Source: Lepus europaeus (Eukaryota; Chordata; Mammalia; Lagomorpha; Leporidae). Taken from it: DNA of 64,000 nucleotides. Below the pieces are notes generated by a model. That model had not been told where the DNA came from. It searched no databases and worked only from the letters and a program-made list of their open reading frames with translations. A program made the position numbers and the translations under genes. The stretch's first letter is position 1. Each line of letters starts with the position of its first letter. Location of the stretch: positions 60,242,474-60,306,473 of the forward strand of contig NC_084843.1 of the NCBI RefSeq assembly GCF_033115175.1, given 5' to 3'. This document shows, one piece after another, positions 56,791 through 64,000 of the stretch.

Positions 56791-57835
56791 AGGGAGGTCA
56801 ATACCGGGGGCATCCCCAGCACCGGGGGGAGGCTTCCTGGAGCAGGTGCAGAGTGAGGGTCGGCCCTGTGGAGGCGGCGCCGCTGTGTTCGGCCAGCTGC
56901 TCAGCCCAGGTGCCAGGGAGAAAGGTGAATCAGCTGGTTTGTTGCACGCCCGCTGCTGGGCGAGCTCCCAGGTGTCCCAGGCACCATGAGGTACAGACCT
57001 TGTGCCCGGAGCTCCCAGGACTGCCCCTCTGCACCCTCACCCGCACCCACTCCCTAGCTGAGCTGGGCTTTCAGGGACTTGGGTCTGAGTTTTCCTGACC
57101 TGCAGACCCCCAGGTCGTGAGCAGTAGGCACACCTTCCAAACTGGATCCCTTGCATGGTTGGGCGTTCTGTGCTACAGGACCAGAGGAGAGCAGGCGGCG
57201 GGTTCTATAGAAATGAGGCCGAGGGCCTAAGGAGAGATGCACTTCGTTATCTGGCTTGTCTTGACGTGGGATCCAGGCAAAGTAGGGGGTCTTGTGCCCC
57301 AGTGACCCTTCCAAGACCTGGGTGACCCATCTTGAGACCCCGGGGAGAGGATGGGGGGCACTCAGCTGCCTTTGGCTGGGTGGCCTCTACCTTCCCCTCT
57401 GTGGAGTGGGTGTGGGCTCAGTGACACTGCCTACCGCACCGCCGACAGCTGCTTTTCCAGCACTCCCTTGCCAGGTTTGTGTGACCCCGGTGAGAGGCTG
57501 GTGTCTTTCACCCTGGAGCCATCCAGGCACCAGGCCCCGGCACCAGCTCTCAGCTCCGGGGGCCACAGTCTCAGGGATCTCCCTGGGTGCTGCCTCCGAG
57601 GAGCAGAAGAGCAGCGAGGCACCAACACCCACCTACCCCTGCCCCTCGGCCCTGCAGCCTTGCCATGGCCTCGGCTATGCTTACCCCGGCAGGGCTGCCC
57701 TGGTGGGAGGCCACTCGGCCAGCAGGGAGGCCCGGGAGGGGAGGTGTCTTCTCCCATTCTCTCCCTGAGTTGGCACTTTTTTTCCTCTGGGTGTTAAACT
57801 CAGCTCTTCCTCCCTTTCCCCCTGTTCCTGACTGC

Positions 57836-57945
57836 CTGTTAAATAATTTAAATATTTGGGCCTAAAGGGCCTCAATTATCCTTTAATTTACATTAGTAAT
57901 TTATGTATTAGGCTGAATGGCCACGCGGTTAGTGTAACAGCCCCC
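57836..57945. promoter_or_regulatory. AT-rich islet, candidate conserved enhancer
   Basis: About 110 bases of AT-rich, repeat-free DNA stand out from a GC-rich surround. They hold many homeodomain-like cores (TAATTTA, CAATTAT, TTAATTT, AGTAATTTA) and a GGGCCTAAAGGGCC-like imperfect palindrome near 57858-57871. No SINE or LINE match was seen. Function is inferred only from composition and motif density. Confidence 0.35.
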
Positions 57946-59869
57946 GGTGGACCGGCTGCTATCTGCTGCACTCAGGGCTCTCAAGACTCGCAGCCTCGGT
58001 CTTTGTTTGAAAAGTGGCTCCTGGAGACTGCGCGTTTCCCAGACCTGTGCGTGTGCTGGAGGCCGTGCCCACAGGGGCGCCTGCACTCACAGCGGGGGCC
58101 CACACCTACCCGTACCCCACACCCTCCCCCACCCAAGAAGAATGCAAAACACCCATCCCATGGACCTGCTGTCTCCACTCCCACCTGCGCCCCCTTCCCT
58201 GGCCTATGGACATTGAACCTGCCTGGGTCAGCTGGGTGACCCCAAACGTGGCTCCGCCTGGCCACAGGCTGGTGGGTCCCAGGGTGGCATTCCGGTGGGC
58301 CACTCTGTGTCCTGTCTTCAGCCCCTCCCTGGCCCCTGGCTTGAATGCACCGTGAGACTGTGACCGTGACCATGTCTCCAGCCTGCTCCCTTGCTGAGGG
58401 TTGCCACACCAGGAACTCCTCCCAGGCTTCGGCACGCTGTCCACCAGACCTTGGCACCCAACCTTGCAGCCTGGCACCCGTAGCCTGGCCTGGTCTGTGC
58501 TTTCATCCTAACACGGCCAGGTTGCCAAGGGGAGCCTGTCTGGGATTGCCAGCTGCTGGCTGCCCCGTCACCAGCTTGCAAGGGCTGAGGGCTTCCTGGG
58601 GGTGGAGACAGTGACAGTGCTGCTGTGTGAGTGTGGATTTCCGAGCTCGTTCTGCTGAGGTGGACCCTGGCCCCATAGGCGTGCACCTCAAGCTCTGCTG
58701 AGGCCCTGTGTCCAGGCAAGGCCCTTGGGACCTGGAGCTCTCCCTGGTGATATGTCGCTATGTCATTCCTAGCTTTGGAGGGTCCTTTGGCATTGTCTCT
58801 GGCCCCTACTACCTCTTCTTGTCTCTCCCACATAGCCCACAACAAAAAGGAGGCTGGGAGGCAGGTAGGCCAGTGGACAGTCCAGACATCTGGTTGGTAG
58901 GGTCCATTATACAGCGGGAACAACCAAGGCTTCAGGATAGAAAACTCACAGAATCTTCTGGAAAGGTCCCCCATGGGATGCTGGCCTCATAGCCCAGTGC
59001 CTGTGGGGCCTTTTGGAGCCCAGATGTCTCTCTACCCACTCTGGTACTCAGACTGTGCTCCCTGGGAAGGCGTGGTGATAGGGTTGCCTCCACAAGCATG
59101 TGTCCAGCTCAGGCCTCTCCCTCTTCCCTGACCTTCTGGCCTGGCTGGGTTCTTGCTCTGTCCCAGCTTAGTTCCTGACTTGCCTGAGGAGTCTTCAGTG
59201 GCCGCCTGCCATGTCTGGAGGGAGAGACGGTGGGGCCCGGTGCAAAGGTCAGCCCCAGTGGCGTGGGGTGTGGACACCAGGTGGTGGCTGTCATGGATCC
59301 AGGGCTGTTATGAGCTTCCTAGTGGTTCCCTGAGGGTTGTCCCTCTGCTGGGCTGCCCCAGTGCAGACTACCACCTTCCTAAGAGCAGGAGTAGCCCTGC
59401 CTGTCCCACCCAGGTCTGGAGGTGGCCGGCACTCTGGAGAGCACTGGGTCCAGCCGGGGCCGCCAGCTTCCTCTTGCCTGTGACTGCCGCAGCACTAACG
59501 ACTTCCAGGAGCCGTGTGGATCCCGAGACTCCTGCCAGGCTCAGCTGGAAGGGGTGCTGCATTCGGTTAGTGATGTCTGTCCTGGGTGCAGCAGTGGCAC
59601 CGCGTCTTGCTGTCTCTGTTTTATTTTGGTCTCCTGAATGCATGGATGTGGCTCCAGAGAGGGCTCTCTGTCAGGTCACAGCCTGGCTCACTTGAATGAC
59701 CGGAGAATGCCAGCTCCCTGGGTCAGGGGCAGGCCGTGCTCCTGCCTTGTAATGTGTCCTAAAGGTAGCCTCTTGTTACCTGTAGGGGCCGTCTTCTGAG
59801 ACCCCTGTGGGCTCATGAAACTGTCAGTAGTACCCACCATGTGCATTCTGTGTTTTCCTACATACTCGT

Positions 59870-59995
59870 GGGCATGATATAATTTTATTGATAAATCAGG
59901 CACAGGAAGCGATTAACAGTGGTAATTTACCATAGATCTCTGTGAGCTTAGCAAACAGTTTTCCCCTCCTTATTGTCCAAAGGGTTTACATTTGC
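59870..59995. promoter_or_regulatory. candidate regulatory islet with FOX, SOX and palindromic homeodomain motifs
   Basis: The stretch has ATTGATAAATCA near 59887, GATTAACAG near 59911, the perfect palindrome GGTAA-T-TTACC at 59921-59931, a forkhead-like GCAAACA near 59951 and CTTATTGTCCAAAGGG near 59969. It is AT-rich in a GC-rich intron and resembles no repeat I know. Enhancer activity is not shown. Confidence 0.3.
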
Positions 59996-60040
59996 GCTTA
60001 AAAGAAGCGCCTCAGGGCTTTTTCTCTGCTGCTTCTGTGG

Positions 60041-60100
60041 CCGGTCACAGGTGGTTGGTGCCAGTCACAGGTGGTTGGTGCCGGTCACAGGTGGTTGGTG
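60041..60100 (+). repeat. 20-bp tandem repeat, three copies
   Basis: The unit CCGGTCACAGGTGGTTGGTG occurs three times without spacing; the middle copy has one G to A change. Confidence 0.95.
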
Positions 60101-61059
60101 CCTGTGGAGAGGGTACTGCATACAGTGTGGATACTCTGCACAACCCCTCAGCACAGAGCGCCTGTGAGATTTCACTGCACTGCTTACCGGTTTTTGTTTC
60201 TGGAATGTTCCTTTAATAACTTCAGACCTTAGCCGACTGTGGATAACTGTGAGTGGGAGGGAGGACTGTTGTACTTAGACTCACAGAAACACCTGTACCT
60301 GCATATCCTGTATTCACACACGCGCACACACAGCACGGATGCCCTCTCCTCCAACATGCCGCCTCCTCCTCCGCTTGGCTGGCAGGACCCAGGGACAGCT
60401 CACACTGTTGGCTGTGTATCTGTCGGAGCCCGGTCCCTACCGCTGTAATCTTCCTATGTCTTGGCGCGTATAGACTTGTAAGCGCGTACCTTTCTCCCTT
60501 TTGTATGGTGGATACTTGGAGCAGTGGAAAGGTGAAGCGAGTGGCATTAAAGCAAATTGGCTTTTCCCCTGCCAGTGTCCCTGAGACTATGCTCAGCTCA
60601 CCTCTCCACCTGTGAGAACAATTTCCATTTGGCCCACGAGGGGGAAAGAGAGTCGTCGCCTGCTGTTGTGTGGGGAGGGTGGCTTCCACCCCCACGGGGT
60701 TGCTTTTCGAGGCTGTCTGTCTCTAGAGATTGCTTCCTGCGTGCCTGCCGACAAAGTGATTAAAGTTGCAGAGCGTAGAGCGTCCGCGGTCCCTTCCCAG
60801 ACCCTGAGTTCCCTCCCTGTCTGAACCCTGGCCACAGGCAGTCCTGGCTTCATGAAGGAGTGAGTGAACCAAGAAATAACTCCTGTCCTCTGAGAGCCTC
60901 CCAGGTGCATGCTGGGGAGCCCAGGCGGGAGAGGATTGAAGCTGATACCTTTGGGGAATGGAATGAAAAGACATATTTATTTTGGTGCCAAAAGTTTTTG
61001 AAATTCATTTGTGTGAAGGGTTTTTAATGAGTTTGTAGAAAGTGCATAAGTGAAAAAGT

Positions 61060-61326
61060 TGTGCGTGACACGTTCCATCTGTTGGTTCATTCATCAAATG
61101 CCCACAACTGTCAGGGCTGGGCCAGGCCAAAGCCAGGAACCAGGAACTCAATCCAGGTCTCCCACGGGAGTGACAGGCACCAAGCACTTGAGTCAACACT
61201 GCTGCCTGCTAGGATGCGGGTTAGCAGGAAACTGGAGTGGGAGGCAGAGCTGGGCCTCAAACCTGGCACTGTGGTGTGGGCTGTGGGTATCTCCAAGGAG
61301 CAACTTAACCCCTGCACCGAATGCCA
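61060..61326 (-). mobile_element. old CSINE (minus)
   Basis: CATCTGTTGGTTCATTCATC, AACTGTCAGGGCTGGGCCAG, GGGTTAGCAGGAAACTGGAG, CTTAACCCCTGCACCGAATG. Confidence 0.8.
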
Positions 61327-61340
61327 CTCTTACATATGGA

Positions 61341-61560
61341 GTGGGGGGGGGGAGATATAGATAGATAGAGAGAGAAAGAAACCCTTGTACATCCTGCTCT
61401 TCTCCCATGTAGGTGCAGGGGCCCAGGTACTTGGGCCTGCTCTCCCAGGCCATTAGCAGGGAGCTGGAACGGAAGCAGGACTGCTGGGACTCAAATCGGC
61501 ACTCGGATATGGGATGCTGGCCTCGCCAGCGGCAGCTCACCCCGCTGTGCCTCCACACCC
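61341..61560 (-). mobile_element. CSINE (minus), internally deleted
   Basis: G run and GATA units lead into GTGCAGGGGCCCAGGTACTT, GCCATTAGCAGGGAGCTGGA and a tRNA-like head; the part with the usual AGCCAGGAGC block is missing. Confidence 0.75.
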
Positions 61561-61804
61561 TCTTTCCCTTCATTTCCTCCCAGGTGGACCTGACGTTTCT
61601 AGGACCTTGCATCTAGAACTGTACCAGGTGTGACAGTCTAAATAAATGCAGCGCTGCCCGGTGCCTCTTCCCCGTCCCCCAGCTAAAACGTACCTTTCAA
61701 TTGGGTAGAAACAAGTATCAGAGGGGCCCTTGCCCCGTGTCTGTGCTCTGCAAAGGAGGCTGCAGGAACAGCCCACACCCTCTCCAGTGGTGTCTGAATC
61801 TCTC

Positions 61805-61915
61805 CACCTGTAGCCCTTCTGAGTGCTCGCTCTGTGACCCTAGGCCGATCTGCCATCCTTTCTGAGCCTCAGTCTTTTCCTCTGTCTAATGGGCCGACTT
61901 TAGACCTGGGGTAGT
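61805..61915 (+). mobile_element. MIR fragment
   Basis: GTGACCCTAGGCCGATC, TGAGCCTCAGTCTTTTCCTC and TCTAATGGGCCGACTT. Confidence 0.7.
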
Positions 61916-62730
61916 GGAAACCGTGATGGAGCCCCAGGGTCTGCAGAGTGACTTCTGTGCAGCAACGGGGGCAGGGCCGCGCAGGCCGTCTCTCAGGTTC
62001 TGTGCTCACACTCACCCTGGGAAGCAGGATGGCGCTGCGCCGTGGGGAAGAGGGAACCGGGGCCCAGAGATACTGCTGCTGCTGATGGCAGCGCTGGCGG
62101 CGCTGAGCTTTGCCTAGTTCCATGCTCAGAACAGCCCGGTGGGGCAGGGCAGGCCCAGTCTTCCCGCTCGGGGCTGGGGGTGGGGGTAAGGAGGTGCAAA
62201 GCACTGCCATCCCCCCCCACTGCCATTCTGCTCAGCTCCTTGCTCCTTTGCTGCTCAGACCTGCAGCACTTCCCCCTCACCTCCCCGCCCCACCCCTTAG
62301 CACCCAGGGACCCTGGGCCTGCACCCTCCGCTCCACCCTCACTGCAGGCTCCCACCTCAGGGCGACCCCCAAGGCCCAGCCCTCCCCAGCACTGGTGCCC
62401 ACGGTGCCACACCCTGCCATCAGAGGGGTCTCACCGCCTCCGTTCCCAAAGCTTGGCCTCGGCCGTGCTGGCCGCCCCACGGCAAGGCCCAGGTGCAGGA
62501 GTCCATGGCATCTGGGTTTGCACATCCTGCCCTTCCCCCGACACCGTGCCCAGGAGATCCTGATGCAAGGAGCAGCAACAGCAGGGCTTCCCAGGAATGA
62601 GGTTGTCTTTCTCCTTTTTCCACTGCCCTGGAAATACGTGTGGCAGGTGGGCCCGTCTGCAGGGAAGGCCACCATGGGGTCTGAAGCCACCGCAGCCCAG
62701 CACAGTCCAGGCTGTGGAGTGGTGGCAGCA

Positions 62731-62770
62731 GTGTGTGTGTGTGTATGTGTGTGTGTGTGCGCGCGCGCAC
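62731..62770 (+). repeat. TG/GC alternating repeat
   Basis: TGTGTGTG with one TATG break runs into GCGCGCGC, an alternating purine-pyrimidine tract able to form Z-DNA. Confidence 0.85.
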
Positions 62771-64000
62771 GTGCATAAGCACCCCACATGGAGTCCACTC
62801 AGTCCCAGGACAGCGGGGAGCCTCCTGCTCCCTAGGGCCGTGCCAAGTTCCCCGGCATGTGGCTGAACACATTTACAGGGGACCAGAGCTTCTGGTTTTC
62901 TTAGGGCTTCCAAGGGGAGAGGGGCAGAGAGCGGACAGGATGTGAGCATCTCACTCCCAGGGGCCCCGCAGACTGGAGGGGAGAGGTGGGCACAGCACTG
63001 ATGGATTGGTGTTGGTTTCCTGGAGGCCAGAGGAGCTGCCCACAGGTGTCTCCCAGGATGTGCTCAAGGAGCACCTGCCCAAGGTGGGTGTCACGGGGCA
63101 GGGTGGGGGGCTTCCAGACCTCCTTCCCAGCTCCCACTATGTCCTTCGTCCTGCCCTCCGCATCATGCCAGGGCTGGCAGTCCCCCAGAAGTCCAGTCCC
63201 CATGCTCAGCAGAGTGGATGCGAATTTGCTGAAGGTCCCTGCAAGTGGAGAGTATTGCTGGGACTGGATGCTGGTCTGACTCCTGGCTCAGTGCTCTCTC
63301 CTCTACAGCAGGTGGTTCTGCAGTTGGTGTAAATCATATGCAAGTGTCCGTGGCTTCCTACACCTAGCACGAGGGGTGCTGTGTCTCCTGGGGGCACTGA
63401 TGGGGCTCTCGTCCCTTCTCAGACTGTCACATCCCAGAAGGCCCACGGTGACCATCTTACCCACTCGCCGCCCCACGGCCAGGGCCTGGCTGTCTATGGT
63501 GATGTGGAAGGACTGCAAGATGGCCCTGGGACCCTGGACGCCTGGGGTCCTGCTGCTGTAGGTGGCACAGGGCTGACAATGCCAGGAAATGGCCAGAGGA
63601 AGCCTCTGGGATGGGCCCCCAGAGCCTGCAAGACGGCGTGGGCTGGCGTGGGGAGGTTTTCTCACGAGTCCTGGGAAGACGGCACGCCATCCCCAGGCCC
63701 CCTGGGACCCCATCAATAAGCTGGCCTGAATGGAGAGGCTGGGGTGGGGGGGAGATTTATTTCCTGGCTTTGGAAGCAGCCATTCTCCCTGCCCCCCACC
63801 TTCCTCCTGGCTGGAGAACAATGGGGCATCCTCCAAGTGGCTTTCCTGTGGCAACAGGTGCAGGGAGCTGGGTGTCAGCCTCCCAGCCCCCAGGCTGTTG
63901 TGTGTTTTCAGGGGCCCTGGAAACAATGCCAGGCTCTGGCCCTCTCCCCAGCATTCCTGGTCCAAGAAGTGCCTGGTTGGGTGGGAAGGTGGTTAGTTGG

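Larger units (their letters stand above)
52009..61055. other. intron 1 DNA, longest CSINE-free stretch
   Basis: Nine kilobases without a CSINE. Holds the p53-like site (52576), MIR (53765-53945), an L2-like piece (56690-56790), a GGAT-type repeat (56168-56215), AT-rich islets (57836, 59870) and a 20-bp triplication (60041). No exon recognised. Confidence 0.5.
28108..64000 (+). other. UNC5B: UNC5B intron 1 (5' part, continues past the window)
   Basis: No exon encoding the start of the mature UNC5B protein (TDSGSEV... in human, from memory) was found to the right of exon 1, so everything here is assigned to the first intron. This agrees with the very long first intron of the human gene. The intron is GC-rich, has few CSINEs compared with the upstream 10-23 kb, and contains MIR and L2 fragments and several AT-rich islets that may be regulatory. 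Confidence 0.8.
61561..64000. other. intron 1 DNA to window end
   Basis: MIR piece at 61805-61915, TG/CG repeat at 62731-62770; otherwise GC-rich unique DNA. UNC5B exon 2 is not present. Confidence 0.5.

Noticed and set aside
63051-63086. possible small exon between an AG and a GTGGGT
   Set aside because: There is no pyrimidine tract before the AG, and the short peptide matches no UNC5B segment.
63303-63965. 220-codon minus-strand frame
   Set aside because: No homology recognised; lies in GC-rich intron DNA with overlapping frames on the other strand.
1-64000. CRISPR arrays, operons, phage or other prokaryotic systems
   Set aside because: The window is mammalian; the only short repeats are microsatellites, minisatellites and SINE tails.

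Overview
This window is mammalian nuclear DNA, almost certainly from a lagomorph (rabbit or hare most likely, pika less so). The diagnosis rests on more than thirty copies of the lagomorph-specific tRNA-derived C-repeat SINE (CSINE), in old, intermediate and young forms. It lies on a background of older mammalian repeats: MIR, L2, decayed L1 and one MaLR-type LTR. Nothing prokaryotic is present, and most open frames are chance frames in GC-rich or repeat DNA.

One gene can be supported. A CpG island at about 27.4-28.5 kb contains the first coding exon of UNC5B on the + strand (netrin receptor, also called p53RDL1). ATG is at 28029, a signal peptide follows, and a splice donor lies at 28108. 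Exon 2 (start of the Ig domain) was not found, so 28108-64000 is read as the first 35.9 kb of UNC5B intron 1. The 27.4 kb to the left reads as intergenic or upstream regulatory DNA with no convincing gene.

Layout: 1-5.3 kb has unique DNA and a CSINE cluster. 5.3-10.3 kb is mostly unique with traces of L2 and MIR. 10.3-23.2 kb is a dense repeat region in which old L1 pieces in both orientations are broken by many CSINEs and one LTR. 23.2-27.4 kb is GC-rich upstream DNA. 27.4-28.5 kb is the promoter island and exon 1. 28.5-64 kb is intron 1, which is GC-rich, poorer in CSINEs, and carries MIR and L2 pieces, two small minisatellites and several AT-rich islands that look like candidate regulatory elements.

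The most interesting single item is a 28-base sequence at 52576-52603 inside the intron. It fits the p53 response-element consensus at 19 of 20 half-site positions, in a gene known as a direct p53 target. Other items worth checking are a possible recursive splice site 0.86 kb into the intron, AT-rich candidate enhancers at 57.85 and 59.9 kb, an L2-derived 38-bp minisatellite, and a pair of similarly arranged repeat cassettes 3 kb apart. No wholly new biological system was recognised. Repeat assignments are made by eye against remembered consensus sequences, so edges are approximate, typically to within 5-30 bases.
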